Shown: positions 23,331-35,183 of the stretch, in pieces
Numbering within the stretch: position 1 is the first letter of the stretch
How the letters are laid out: every line of letters begins with the position of its first letter
Assembly: GCA_963930645.1 (NCBI GenBank)
Contig: OZ005649.1
Location: forward strand, 381,133,887 to 381,197,886
Direction: 5' to 3'
Length of the DNA: 64,000 bases
DNA from: Salticus scenicus
Lineage: Eukaryota > Arthropoda > Arachnida > Araneae > Salticidae
Notes under the pieces: model-generated
What the model was told of the DNA's origin: nothing
Database searches by the model: none
Seen by the model: only the letters and a program-made list of their open reading frames with translations
Translations under genes and position numbers: made by a program

Positions 23331-24496
23331 CGTTTAAGATTACACAATACTATAAATTAAACTTGATTAAACAATAAAAATAATAAGCAATTATCGATGT
23401 AAAAAACTCAGAAAGCACAATCGAAATATCTAAACACGAACGAAAATAAGCATGGGAAATCAAGACGATAAACACGATGTTTACGAAAATTTAATTCACA
23501 CAGCTTGTATTTTCCAGTAAGTTAGCAAGTTGAGTTGTTTGATGCTTCAAAAAATAAAAATATTTATATAAATAAATGAGAAATACAAGTATTGCGATCG
23601 CTCTGCTCTTTAGAATGTCCTTTTAACTTGAATCGCCCTTTTAACAAGAGAGTGGCTCCCTTTGTTTACGTTTTTAAGCGTTAATAGTTAAGCTTTCGGC
23701 AGTTCAAACCTATACATGTTATATATTTTCGGAATCATTGAAATGTCCCCTATTTTTTGAGGATAAAATTGAAAATGCCCTTAGGTGCCAGCATAAGAGT
23801 AAAATTATTGAAGTTTAAACTATGTAATAGGTAGATTAAATAAGTACTGTTGAAAAATGGTTATAATCTATGCAAAAACGTGATTTTTATTTCTTGTTCT
23901 TTTTTAAATTGGTAATAAATCGATTATATTCATTTCAAGCTAAAGTTAAATATATATATATATTCCATGTAATTTATAAAATTGGAGACAATGCAAATTT
24001 TTATATCGAGACAAATAAGCCATTAAAACTAGAAAAATGAGCATTTTCAATGTTATAAAAAATAAAATTGATAAACAATTTATACTTAAATCGAACTACA
24101 TCATCATATTTATTACGAAGTTACTGTTTGGGAAATACTGATGAAGCATGTCTCACTTGAGAATATCATCTTTCAGCGATGCCCCAAGCTAATAAATTGT
24201 ACTTATCTCAAGAGAGAATGGTTAAATATTACATTTCACGCAATTTCTCTGAAATAAGGTGCAAATGTAAATTTTAACCTTGCAGTCATTTCGCCTTGGA
24301 CATTATGCATTTTATTTTTAACAGTTGAAAAAAAAATAAACAAAATTAGTATTTTTACTGCACGTTAGTAAATATAAATTTCCTTCAGGTTACAAGGAAT
24401 GCAATATGACTTACTTCTTAACCAAAATACATTTATCAAAACTTTAAGCTTTTGCACCTGCAAAACCAATCGAATTTCGAATTGCATTTCGAAACT

Positions 24497-24545
24497 ATTA
24501 CAATTTATAGTTTCGAATTTATAGTTCGAAACTATAAATTGTAAT
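24497..24545. repeat. Perfect 21-bp inverted repeat
   Basis: ATTACAATTTATAGTTTCGAA (21 bases; interrupted here only by a 7-base spacer in the DNA) at 24497-24517 is followed by its exact reverse complement at 24525-24545. It would form a stable hairpin. No flanking element was identified. Confidence 0.8.
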
Positions 24546-24916
24546 CTCTTTTTATATTTAGAGAGATAAAGTGTAGCAAGAGGTTTTTTTTTTTTTTTTT
24601 TTTTTAATAATAAGATATTTTTGAAAAAAATAAAATTTACGATTTACTAAAAAATATATTATTAGTTATGTTTTTTCCTACATATATAATAATCATTTTC
24701 AGTATCTGAAATTTTATGAAACAGAAGTGTATGAGCGATTTCATCTGTTCTATTATTAGTGCTAAATGGAAAATCCATTTTAATTTGTTGTAACCGAGTT
24801 TTCGTATAACCGAATTTTTTTATAACGAACTTTTTTAGTGGTTAAATCTTAATGATATAATTAAATCAGGAATTAAAGTAACATAATACTTTACTTCAAA
24901 ATTAGCAAAAAGATAA

Positions 24917-25016
24917 CAATAATAATAATAATGGTGATGATAATATTGTTTCTTTCGTATGCATATTTTATTATTGTTATTATATAACTATTATTATTAT
25001 TACTATTATTATTATT
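24917..25016. repeat. AAT/ATT microsatellite cluster
   Basis: (AAT)n at the left and (TTA)n at the right, broken by about 60 bp. The 61-codon minus-strand frame over it, rich in Asn and Ile, is repeat translation. Confidence 0.75.
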
Positions 25017-25079
25017 ATGTAACATATATTTTTTACATGGATTAAGATTTATTTCACACATTCGATAAACAACCATATA

Positions 25080-26810
25080 CAGGATGTCCTACCTAAGATG
25101 TTAAAAGATGTAAGAGAGGTAGGGTACACCAAGACGAAGCGGAAACATATAGAAATCCCGGGTCAGAAACACCTTCTTGACACAGTAAGAGCAATGAAAT
25201 GGTTGGATCACACGAAGCTGATGCTTGGCTGCAGAGAGTATTTGCCAGTGGATAAGACAGGCAGGATTCTAGGCGCAATGTTTCATGGGAAATTTTTAAA
25301 AGGACAATATGCAAATTTCTCGGTTGTGAGTTGAACCAGCCGCTGACTCTACGATAAGGAGGGGTCGCGCTGAGATGAAGCTTCATTTCCATGTACACAG
25401 AGAGATTTGGCAGACTACACGAACTCAGCGAAATCAGATATGCTTCTGGCAAATGGGGACGCAGACTGTTTGGTCGAGCCGCTCAGAGGTTGTGCTCCTA
25501 AAAGTGACCGTTGAGGTGAACTCCCGCCCACACAATGTTTACGTGCCTACACTAGCATTTATGTGACAGAAGTTCTTTCCATAAAGCCACACGTAATCGT
25601 GATTGAACGATTCGTTCGCCAGCCAAAGAGGAAGCTGTACTAGATAGCACTCCCAGATCTAGTACAGGAAACGCGAAATATTAGTCGTGTACACCAGGCA
25701 GTACACGAGGAATCGCAAATGAAATCAGGATTTCACGCAACAGCGTTTGGAGGAACCTGAATTGCAATTACATCCATCCATATCCCTTACCGTGAGTCCA
25801 GTTACTGGAAAAATGGGACTTTCACCCTCATCTGGATTTTTCATATTGGCATTTGCAGAAACGTGCTTCAGATCCCCGTTTCCTAACCTCCGTGTTCTTC
25901 GCAGATGAGACATATTTCACGAGATGGTATTTTCAATACTCATAACAACCATTCGTCGGCGATGGTGAACCCACGCAAGCTTCACAGACACGTTTCATGG
26001 TAAATCTATAGACCGGCATTGACGGGGATCACCTCGTCGGACCATGCCTGTTGCCGGATCGCCTGAAAGGGGCAGGCTACTCGATATTCTTGAAACAAAT
26101 GGTACTAGAATTATTGGAGATGGCACACGTTTCCACAGCGAAGCATCCTTCCCGTGTTAGCAGCTCGATAGAACCCTCCCATACAGCACAGAATGTTTCA
26201 GTTATGTTGCAAAAAGCTTACAGTCTTTCAAAAACGTAACACGTTTTAATATGCTCTCTGATACCTTTCTGAAACATTCGCCTTTTTTATTCTCTATATG
26301 TTAAGTGATTGTAACTTTTCTGTTACGTATCTGATTTTTTGTTACGATCGCGGACATTTCTACGTTTTTGAAACTAATCGGAAAGCAATCTGAACGTTTT
26401 TAAACGTTTCGGAAATGTTTATAACGTTTCAATGTTATATGATTATTACGTTTCTGGAACATTTTGTGCTGTTAGGGCTCGTCCATTTCAGCATTTTTGT
26501 ACATAATCATTTGAAAGAAACATTTGGTCAACCATGAATCGGCCCTCGTGCATAAATTGGCCTGTTCGACTGCCATACCTATCATGTATGGATTACTTTT
26601 TCTGGGGCTTAGAAAATCCCTTGTCTACGAAACCCCCATTTACAGCGCATGTAACTTCATAGTATGCATCGTTGTAGCTGCCGGGAAAATCCAAGACACT
26701 ACAGGAATGTTCAAACTTCTATGCAGCAAAGATGTGAGGCCTGTATCACATGCGGGGGTCATCATTTCGAACACTTCCTTTGATATGAGCAACATACTTC
26801 TCCTTTGTTA
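25080..26810 (+). pseudogene. Mariner-type transposase relic, split by a MITE
   Basis: TACAGGATGTCC at 25077-25088 may be the left inverted-repeat tip. Across shifting plus-strand frames the translation follows one DDE transposase family common in arthropods. Blocks seen: HLQKRASDPRFLTSVFFADE then YFTR (25850-25920, first catalytic Asp), DHLVGPCLLPDRLKGAGYS (26025-26080), LVHFSIFVHNHLKETFGQ (26478-26531), SCMDYFFWGL and KSLVYETPI (26585-26640), VVAAGKIQDT (26670-26700). There are many stops and at least four frameshifts. The 300-bp MITE at 26178-26477 lies where the second Asp motif should be. The 78- and 119-codon frames at the left are not meaningful genes. Dead copy. Confidence 0.8.
26178..26477. 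mobile_element. 300-bp MITE, copy 2
   Basis: Same length and ends as 17889-18188. It interrupts the mariner-type relic, so it is younger than that element. The left flank ends ...CCCTC and the right flank starts CTCG, so CTC could be a 3-bp target duplication if the first C of the MITE is counted as flank. The other copy does not confirm this. Confidence 0.87.
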
Positions 26811-28061
26811 CTTTTTTTTATGCTTACACACAGCCAGTAAAAAACACTTTTTTTTTCTATATTGTGTCTTTTCCTTTCCTTGTGTTTTATATCTAAAAGT
26901 GTGAAATGTGAAAGAGAGTTTCGAAATAAGCATGCTCGAAACACCCGCGCTTATTCGCTTACCCGCGCTAACACAATGCCTTCTAACACGTCAGGAAGGC
27001 GTTTTGACCAGACTAGAGCTCCTCCAATACAGGATGGCTCATCAGGCATTTTGTTTCCCACTCAGCGATTGTTGCCCACACGGTCCGAAATTCAAGTGTT
27101 ATTAAATCACATATAATGAAGGTTTTGCAGCCGAAAGTTGCTCAAATTATACCAGAACTGCTTTTAGGACGTTTAGATTTCCAACAGATGAAGAAAGGCG
27201 AAAGAAATTGGCTATTAATTGTCCAAAAGAAAATTTTACGCTTAGCTTTCAATTACAAATATGAAGTGTAATTATGATACGTTTTCTTGCATTTTTTTTG
27301 TATCAATTATTTGTTTTTATTACTGTTTGATTATCTAAATGTTGTATTTTACAACCTGCACTACTTTTCAACGTGTACAAATATTTAAAATTAACTAATT
27401 TAACAGCAACAGTGATGGCTACTTTTTACAAGAGTTATAAGAAAATTTCGCCAAATATTACCGCCAAACTTATCAAGTACAAACAATAATTCGCTCTTCG
27501 GTTTCGGCAAACTCGCCATTTTAGGCGATAAAGACGCCGAGTAATACGTGTGCAACTAAACGTCGCCAAGCTATATTTCCGCTGGGTAACAATAATCAGC
27601 TGTGAGTCAGCTCGTATTATAGGAGTCTTAGACCAGACATTTCTATGTGATTCCGAGTCGTCTATGTGTAACCTATCTACCCTCGAAGTTTGTAACATTC
27701 TAGCTGGAACATCTTGTATTTAATTTCACATATTATATATTGAATAAGCATTTCACTTTCTAATATGACAATATTTAAGTTGTATTCTACATGAATACAT
27801 TAAAACTATCAAAAAGTTCAAGCATATATCTTTCATTTGAAGTTTTCACTTTAGCTTTCAGTGAAATCTTGAACATGTAAAAAGCGTAAAATGTGATTTA
27901 GATGTGTGAAATCTTAATACAAGAAATTCTGAGAACAATTTAAAAACTATCTTTTACTGAAACCACTTAGTTGTGAGTCATTTAAATACCAACTCACTAA
28001 TTAAGACTGTAGAGTACCTAGACTCAGCGACAACTAAAGTTAATGTTAAACTTAATTACTC
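26811..28061. other. Mixed stretch with a THAP-like fragment
   Basis: At about 27160-27220 one frame reads FRFPTDEERRKKLAINC, close to the FxRFPxDxxxRKxW core of THAP zinc fingers, but no cysteine module or longer frame surrounds it. 27430-27720 is GC-richer (CGCCAAACTTATC, TAGGCGATAAAGACGCC) and unidentified; it could be part of an LTR. Nothing else supported. Confidence 0.4.
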
Positions 28062-28115
28062 ATTAAAACCCGAATAAACTACTACGTCAGAAACGCCAAA
28101 GAAAAATATTTGAGA

Positions 28116-28161
28116 TGCATACAGCTGTTTCGGTAGCCTTAAGCGTACCGTCTTCAGTGCA
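28116..28161 (-). ncRNA. Hammerhead ribozyme, left arm copy
   Basis: Exact mirror of 28693-28738 on the minus strand, with the same CTGAAGA, GAAA and TGCA stem segments. Transcription from either strand across the element would give one active-sense motif. Confidence 0.72.
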
Positions 28162-28184
28162 AAAAGAATTCTGAATCTGGAGAA

Positions 28185-28553
28185 GTGCTCACCTTTTCTC
28201 AGTTAAAAGATTCCATTGATTTGCATAATTCTTGGGTCATTTATAGTATTTCCTGTCAGTGTGGTTTATCATATATTGGCCAAACTAACAGCAGTCTTAA
28301 ATTTCGTCTAAAAGAACATATGAATTACGTCCGCAAACAAAAAACCAATAAATTGGCTATTTCTAAACATTGCTGGGAGGAAAATCATAATTTTAAATTT
28401 AATTCAGCTAAAATAATTTGCAGACCTAAATCCATTCATGAACTTAAAGCTTTTCATATTTATAAAAATTTTAAAATCCTTGTAAATTGTGATTTCGTTG
28501 TTCCCTATTTGTCTGATTGTTGGAAATTTTACATTCAGTTAACTTTTTCTTAA
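28185..28553 (+). CDS. GIY-YIG endonuclease domain of a Penelope-like element
   Basis: The frame has SWVIYSISCQCGLSYIGQTN, then SLKFRLKEHMNYVR, then NKLAISKHCWEENHNF. The VIYSISC...YIGQT pair is the GIY-YIG signature (here VIY and YIG); the Arg of RLKEH and the later SKHC...NH positions agree with Penelope endonucleases. This domain nicks target DNA for reverse transcription. The frame opens at GTG 28185 inside the left arm, without a proper ATG, so it is the C-terminal piece of a lost polyprotein. About 120 residues, no internal stop. A long hydrophobic-aromatic tail follows. Confidence 0.82.
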   Translation: MLTFSQLKDSIDLHNSWVIYSISCQCGLSYIGQTNSSLKFRLKEHMNYVRKQKTNKLAISKHCWEENHNFKFNSAKIICRPKSIHELKAFHIYKNFKILVNCDFVVPYLSDCWKFYIQLTFS

Positions 28554-28692
28554 TTTGTCTACTGTTTACACAGCTAATATTCCTAAATTCCTATTGGCCA
28601 CACTCCCCCCCTTTCCCGTAATCCCATTGGTTGAATTAAATTCGGTCCCTCTCCTATAGATATGAGCACTTCTCCAGATTCAGAATTCTTTT

Positions 28693-28738
28693 TGCACTGA
28701 AGACGGTACGCTTAAGGCTACCGAAACAGCTGTATGCA
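28693..28738 (+). ncRNA. Hammerhead ribozyme, right arm copy
   Basis: TGCA (28693-28696) pairs with TGCA (28735-28738) as stem I. CTGAAGA (28697-28703) fits CUGANGA. GGTA (28705-28708) and TACC (28719-28722) make stem II with a 10-base loop. GAAA (28723-28726) is the second box. ACAGCTGT (28726-28733) is a self-complementary minimal stem III and the cut is expected after A28734. As in the 17-kb ribozyme, one extra base stands between CUGANGA and stem II. Lies 3' of the endonuclease frame on the same strand. Confidence 0.75.
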
Positions 28739-28933
28739 TCTCAAATATTTTTCTTTGGCGTTTCTGACGTAGTAGTTTATTCGGGTTTTAATATTCCAAC
28801 GCCAAGTCTCCTGTTATTATTAATTACGCATTGTCTAATGTATTTAACATTTATTTCGTTTTCACATTCAAGAAAATCACAACTATTAAATTAGTACACT
28901 TTTTTTGAAAAATTGACTTTTATATCTTTAATA

Positions 28934-29885
28934 CAAAAGAGCACCGATTATCCGCGAGTGCGAGAGCCTTGAAAAACAATTTAAATTATTAAGCTCCAAA
29001 AAACCCAATTTTAATTCAAGCCAGCAACAAAGGAGATACAATAGGTTCTACAATACAGGACTTTCAAATAGGACAGTTCTTACCAACTATCACATCTGTT
29101 TTCAACCTCTGTTATTTATTAATTAACGCCCATTGTCGGTATGGTTTAATTCCGGCGTGACTCTCAATTTGTGCAGTGTCCCTCTCCAAGTTCAATCATT
29201 TCTAGTAACTACAGCGCCACTTGTCGCGAAAGGCTAATCCCCGGCGCAACTTTGGACTATAACCATGGACTCCTCGTTATATAAGACTCTCAAATTAGAC
29301 ATTCCTCATCAACAATCATCTCTGTTTTTAATCTCTGTTGCCCTCCTCATTAGAAGCCTAAGTTATGTCTTTTTAATTAACTGCTGCCCTCTGTCTCGTG
29401 GGATTTTATATCTGGCAGCAATTGTATTTTTCTTTTTCTTTTTTTTTTTTTTTTTTTTATGCTTGTGCAATAAACAACGGGAAAGACTTAACCTCTAGAA
29501 ACGGGCTCTTTCAGAATTTCACATTGTTACGTGACGTTTGTCGTCAGAGCCCCTCTTTGGAGGCTAAAATCGCTCAAAACCGCTGCATAGTGGTGAGCGG
29601 CCTCCTTCCGTCTTTGAATCTATGAATAGGTTCTACAACCCGAAGGTCGAAAATTACCGACATGTTTACTGTCCATAGTAATTCTATAGGCCTATTTGGA
29701 ATTTTGTTGACGTTTTTAGGAAGAAATGGATTTTTTTACTTTAGAAATAGGGAGCGGTTATACTGTTCTATCACGCATTTTTTTTTTTTTTTTTTTTTTT
29801 TTTTCATGATTGCACCCCATTTTACTCTGTTTATCGGGTTATTCACGATTGCCACCCAATTTCACGAATAATCGGTGCTCTACTG
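28934..29885. mobile_element. Pogo/Tigger-like non-autonomous element
   Basis: The left end TACAAAAGAGCACCGATTAT and the right end (reverse complement) TACAGTAGAGCACCGATTAT agree over 23 bp with three mismatches and are bounded by TA (28932-28933, 29886-29887). GAGCACCGATTATCCG-type tips are known from pogo/Tigger elements. The 950-bp inside has no transposase. Two related phrases (AATAGGACAGTTCTTACC at about 29072 and AATTAGACATTCCTCATC at about 29292, each followed by TCTCTGTT or TCTGTT) show internal duplication. Long T runs at 29437-29458 and 29780-29804. Confidence 0.7.
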
Positions 29886-29887
29886 TA

Positions 29888-30594
29888 TATAAATAATAAT
29901 AATAATAATAAAATAAATTTTAAAGATAATAAAAGAATATTTTACTGTTTTAAAATCTTTTTCTTTCTTTATTTTTTTATTTACTTAAGTGAATAAGCTA
30001 TTTCTTAAAATATAAATAACTATTTAAATACAAATTTATAGCTGAGCTTCTAGTAATTCAGAAATTTTTTCTATTCCATTTTAAAATGAACATTTTAAAT
30101 TATTTTCATCACAATACAGAAAATAAAAATCAACAGTACAAAAGCCAATTTTTTTTTATTTTTTTTTTTTTTTAGATAAAGCTTTTGTAAGGAAAACAAA
30201 ACTGAGATATGGTTTTGTTAGATAATTTATGCTTCAAGTGTTTTATAGTTCGAAAATTCTAAATATGATGCAATCTTTAGAAACGCCTGTTAAAAGCAGT
30301 TGCTATAAATCAGCCGAAGCATAATTGGCAATAAAGAATGCCGCATTTTCTAACCAATTAATCAAGATCAGCTATTCTGAAAACAGTAAAAATAAATAGA
30401 GAAATTTATTATATAGTATTAAAGCTATTAAATTTGAGCCCTATTTTACAGATTCTTTAGCATATTATTTACAAACTACTTATTTTTCAGAAAATAAGTA
30501 TCAGTACACACTTTTCGTTATTTTTATAATAAATATTTAATAATCAATTTTTCCCGTGCATTAAATCAAAATGAATGACTTCAAGCTATCGTAA
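29888..30594. other. AT-rich stretch, no gene seen
   Basis: (AAT)n at 29888-29911 and poly(T) near 30150-30173. Nothing else recognisable. Confidence 0.45.
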
Positions 30595-30859
30595 TTACTT
30601 TCCGAACACTATAGTGGGTAAAGTATTGTAATCATGTCAAAAATCCCAATTTGAGATTTTGATGTTTCTATACGTTTCGAGGTCCCCTGAGTCTGTTTTC
30701 ACTATTTTTACGATGATGTATGTGTGTGTGTGTGTGTGTTTGTCTGTGAGTGAACACGCTAGCGTCTAAACTGTTTGTTCGAATAAGCTGAAAGTTGGTA
30801 CGTATATTGTAAGTCACCATAGTACGAACCCTATTGATTTTGGTGAATCTAGTACTTAT

Positions 30860-30894
<35 letters not shown>

Positions 30895-31463
30895 GGACGT
30901 CAGAAAAAATTCTTTATCATTATGGCCTATGGGGCAAAATTTTTAAAAGTGCGATAGCGTCTAAACGCTTCATTAATCTGAGCAAAAAATTCGTACACAT
31001 GTTATAGATCACAGTTGCACCAACTGTATAGATTTTGGTGAATTTAGCACTTACAGTTTTTTTACAGGGACACAAAGAAAAATTCTTCATTATTATGGCC
31101 TATGGGACCAAATTTCTAAAAGTGCGATAGCATCTAAACGCCTTATTCAATTGAGCTGAAAATTTATATGAATATTATAAATCACTGTTGCACTAACTAT
31201 AAGCATTTTGGTGAATCTAGCGTTTATAGGTTTTTACAGGGACACAATGAAAAATTCTTTATCAGTATGATCTAAGGGCTCAAAGTTCAGTAGCTTTAAA
31301 TAAAACTAAACATCGTGTAATATATGGAGAAAAATACTAATGCACTCTATTATGGTTTTCTTTTTTTCGTTTTTTTTAACAACTCCTCTTTCTTTACTTT
31401 ATCTAAAAAACTGTTAATTACACAATTTTCGGAAAGTCGAGTGGAGTCACTCCAGATTTTTTT
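30595..31463 (+). mobile_element. Helentron-like non-autonomous element, family A
   Basis: 5' end TTACTTTCCGAACACTATAG, with an internal GGTAAAGT complement. GAGGTCCCCTGAGTC follows, then a (TG)n microsatellite at 30719-30740 and tandem units of about 165-175 bp carrying GCGATAGC-TCTAAACGC and TGGCCTATGGG. 3' part: TTTTCGGAAAGT, then the hairpin GTGGAGTCACTCC and AGATTTTTT (31440-31463). A T30 run at 30862-30891 interrupts the first unit. Non-coding; same family as 4231-5213 and 47421-48279. Confidence 0.72.
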
Positions 31464-32186
31464 TATTGCATTTGCACTGATATTGTACATATAAATTATC
31501 TTTTGTTAAAATGAATTCATCTGTGTATTTTAATGCATGAAAACTACCAGTAGTACAATTAGAGTTGTTATTCAGAATTATCGTAATTACAAAAATTTAA
31601 TAAAATTTTTGTTATAATTATTTAAAAATCACATTTCTTTGTAATTTAAAATGTGAATGATTTAAATCTATCATTTTATTATTATTATTATTTACAGAAA
31701 TACTGTATGTATAAATAAATTTAATTTAAAATAAATTTAACTGTGTATTTTATTATCTTTAGTATAATTATAGGTATTAATTAGAATTATAATAATTCAG
31801 GAAAACGTACTTAAATATTGATTTTATAAAAATATTTTCTTTTACTTAAGTTGCATTTTATTTATTTAATACGAAAAAAAAAATATTAAATTTTTGTTTT
31901 ATCTTTCTTTAATTAGCTAAAAAAATAAATTTATTTATAATTTATTTATAATATTCAAAAATTATGATGACGAAGATCAAAGAAATTTCAGAGATAAGTT
32001 TATTTACAAGCATAATTTCCGCCTTTTACTAAAAATAAAATTCATGAGGAATGAGCGTAGATCCTCACTCTATATCAAGTATCAGATGATATTTGGTCGT
32101 GTCAAATATTTTCCTTAAGTAATGATATATAAAGTAATTTTAGGTATATTGAAAGCTATATATTTTTATAGCCTTAAAATGCTGTA
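31464..32186. other. AT-rich stretch, no gene seen
   Basis: Very AT-rich, including TAT/ATT triplet runs. No feature can be supported. Confidence 0.5.
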
Positions 32187-32420
32187 CTGTAAAAAAAAGA
32201 AAAAAGAAACTGTTAAAAGTACAGGAAAAATCTGGCAGCTGGGATGCCAGTATTTCTCCGTCAAATATACAGGACAAAACTACTTTTAACAAAAAACCTG
32301 TTTGATTTGCAGGATTCCTGTGTAAAATATATGTCAGAGATACAATTTTACGGTTTTAAACTGTATATTTGACAGAGAAATACTGGCACCCCAGGTGCCA
32401 GATTTTTCCTGTACTTTTAA

Positions 32421-32451
<31 letters not shown>

Positions 32452-32456
32452 CAGTG
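32187..32456. mobile_element. MITE with 75-bp inverted repeats and poly(A) tips
   Basis: Bounded by TA (32185-32186, 32457-32458). Left CTGTAAAAAAAAG and right T29-CAGTG, then arms sharing AACTGTTAAAAGTACAGGAA, ATCTGGCA, TGCCAGTATTTCTC and TCAAATATACAG in inverted order. The centre holds about 70 unique bases. Non-coding. Confidence 0.8.
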
Positions 32457-33635
32457 TATGTAGGCTATCATACAAGTACACAGCATATTACCTATATAGG
32501 TTCTGGGCAAGCTATGCGAAATATTCTAGAATAGTAGGAACACTAAACTAAACGTTTATAAGACGTTTCATTTTATGAATTAGGATATATATGCCAATAT
32601 GTTAAAAAAGCGTCAAGATAATGAGATCTGATAACAGAAAAATATCAAAATCTTCACAGTACTTTCTTTAAAAAGAACCATACGCTATAATGTAATATTT
32701 TCTGTGTGAAGATGAAATAAAATTTAAGAAAATATATTTTTTCTTTAAATAAATCTGGGATTCGGAATTTAAAATCGAATATTTACGCAAAATAATATGA
32801 CTTTTTTGTACTTTATCTTTTTTTATTTATCTGTTTGGATATTTTTTTCTTTTCAATTACAAATAAATCCGAAATTTCTTCTAAACATTTTCATAGAAAA
32901 AAATTATTATATTTTTTAAATTTTCTACATAAATTTGACAATACAGTTATGTAAATAGCGTAAGTTTGTAACACGGAAAATTTAATTTAAAAAATAAATA
33001 TTTGCAGTTTCTATTCACCATTCCCCAGTTTGTATTTTTCAAGAAGAATAACAGCACAGGCAAGAAAATAATTTTTTTTTATTGGAAATCATATATCAAG
33101 AATATATAAATATATTTCTAAATAATATTAAGTTTCCATGTAAATAATGAATTTGTGCGTAAAATATTCTATGTAAACGTTCTGTTTGTATTTGAATTCC
33201 CATTAAAACGAATTTAGAGACGATTTTTAAATAAATTCAAGAAAGAAATTTAAAGAAGATTTTTTTTTTTTTTTTTTTTTTAAGAAAAATAATCGGGTGT
33301 GTAACTCACAAATTTTTCTCATCCTGCAGTTTAGTAATCTAAAGGTAGATCGCATATTAAATCTTAAGAAAAATAAGGTAAGATAATAAAATTTACTATA
33401 TTAAAAATAATCTAAAATAAGTTTAGAAACAGTTTTATTTGATAGTTTTATTAAGAAATCTAAATTTTATACTTCTTTCAGTTGGATACCTTACATTTTT
33501 TTTTTAACTCTGTGTCATTGTTAAACATATTTTCAATGTACACTATATGTTTAAAATCAATATTTAAGAAATATATATATCTCTGTTGTTAAGTACATGT
33601 ATGTAATGATAAAGGTTGTGTATTAATATTCCTTG
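32457..33635. other. AT-rich stretch, no gene seen
   Basis: T runs at 33260-33280 and a short (TA)n. No coding frame above chance level. Confidence 0.5.
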
Positions 33636-34279
33636 TTACTTTCTCTTACCCATAGGGTCGAGAAAGTATTGTTTCAGGGTCAAATTTTCGAATGTGCGTT
33701 TTTGTTAAATTTACATGTTCTGAGGTCCCCTGAATACGAAAATCATGTTTATAGCGATTGGTCTTTGTGTCTGCCTGTTATCAGCATATTTCAAGAACAA
33801 ATAGTAGCAGAAATTCCAAAATCGGTATTCTAAATGTGTATCATATAGGGATGCTACAATAAGCTTTTTGTTGAGATGAAGCAAATGGTTCGTGTACAGA
33901 GACACTCAAAAGTATTCAAATACATTACGACTATGAGGGAAATTGCAGGTAAGTAGAGTTTAACATCTATAGACTGCACTAAACCAAATGAAACGAATAT
34001 ATATTTTGTTGTAATAGAGATAGTCAACTTTTAATTTTAATAACGGAATTAAATTCTATAGAAGAAATGTAGGTGCACTAATGAAATGGGGGGTTTAAGC
34101 GGGCGGTAGCCCCATCACACAGACCTAATTATCATATAAAACTCTTCCGAAGCCTAATTTGAATTGTTTAACATAGGTTTACATAACAGTAGTCGTTATC
34201 TTACTTCTTAATCTCCAACCTGTATTTATAGTATTAAATTTCAGGGTAAGAGAAAGTCGTGTGAATGACACACCAGATT
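33636..34279 (+). mobile_element. Helentron-like non-autonomous element, family B (short copy)
   Basis: 5' end TTACTTTCTCTTACCCATAG, with GGTCGAGAAAGT as the internal complement. GAGGTCCCCTGAATACG is shared with family A. 3' part: CAGGGTAAGAGAAAGTCGTG, then hairpin GTGTGAATGACACACC and AGATT (34272-34278). It is shorter than 56769-57751 because a middle GC-rich block is missing. Non-coding; 64-66 codon frames inside recur in every copy and have no domain. Confidence 0.72.
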
Positions 34280-35183
34280 ATTGTTTTTATCAGATAATAA
34301 CATTTTATATTTAATTTAAAGATCAATGAAATTTAAACTTTCAGTTCTTCAGATATGCAGAAAAAATCAGCAAATTAAAAATCTTCATTTAAATAATTCC
34401 AAAAGAAAATATTTTTGGCAATCCTTATACTCAAAACATTCTGAAAGTAATTCGCACGACTTGACATATAATTGAATACGCCCAAAGACTTGAAATATTT
34501 AAATTCAGCAACAATAGAATGCTAGTGTCGCATTATTATTAAACCGAGAATACTTTAAATTCAATACAATGCAAAAAGAAATTTTTGCTTGAAGTAAATT
34601 TACCACGTACATGCGGAATTATCAATTTTAAAGTTGGAACATTTTAAACAAACTTAGTGTATTTGCTTAAAATTGCCAAATCAATAATTGCTTCGGGATT
34701 CGAAAAGTACAGAATATTGCTGAATATTGCATATCATTTATTTCATATTATAAAAGTATTTTTAAACATGGAAAATGCTGAAAAGTTGATTACAAAAACT
34801 TTTGAAGCACTTTTTAGTGCTTTCGAGCGATGAATTATTGCCATATTTTTAATGCAAAAGACCCATTTCAAACACAAAATTTATAATTTTGCTTAAAAAA
34901 CGAGGGAGAGGTTTTGAATGTATATCAAATAAAATTTCATAGCATTTTTATTGATGGCTTAGCAGTGAAAATATATTGAATATAATTACTTATTGTTTAT
35001 ATTCTATTCATAGTTTCCTATTCTATTTGGTTGAACTTAACTTAAAATTTACAATATTTTATGTTTTATTTAAATTTCATTAAAATTATTAGAAAATAAA
35101 TGCTCTTTTATTATATAAATATATGGGATGAATTAACAGGGCTGTCTTGAAAACACAGCTTGCATAACGAAATATTTTTTACT
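34280..35183. other. AT-rich stretch, no gene seen
   Basis: No coding pattern or repeat that I can place, apart from ordinary A/T runs. Confidence 0.5.

Larger units (their letters stand above)
23331..25079. other. 5' flank of transposase and AT-rich DNA
   Basis: No gene. It holds (TA)n at 23949-23962, T26 near 24580-24605 and (AAT)n-type repeats at 24917-25016. The transposon's left terminus should lie in the first few hundred bases, but I could not find a matching inverted repeat. Confidence 0.45.
28062..28792 (+). mobile_element. Penelope-like element, 3' remnant with inverted LTR arms
   Basis: Two 129-bp arms (28062-28190 and 28664-28792) appear to be exact reverse complements. They enclose a GIY-YIG endonuclease frame and about 110 bp of 3' sequence. 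Each arm contains a hammerhead ribozyme. An endonuclease of this type next to hammerhead-bearing repeats is diagnostic of Penelope-like retroelements. Reverse transcriptase is absent, so the copy is 5'-truncated or deleted. The identity of the arms suggests recent insertion or gene conversion. Confidence 0.85.

Noticed and set aside
21026..23800. Terminal inverted repeats of the Mutator-like element
   Set aside because: Candidate pairs near 21441 (GGTGCCCAC) and 23777 (AGGTGCCAGC) match over too few bases to support.
25093..25452. 119-codon minus-strand frame
   Set aside because: It is antisense to the decayed mariner-type element and has no domain.
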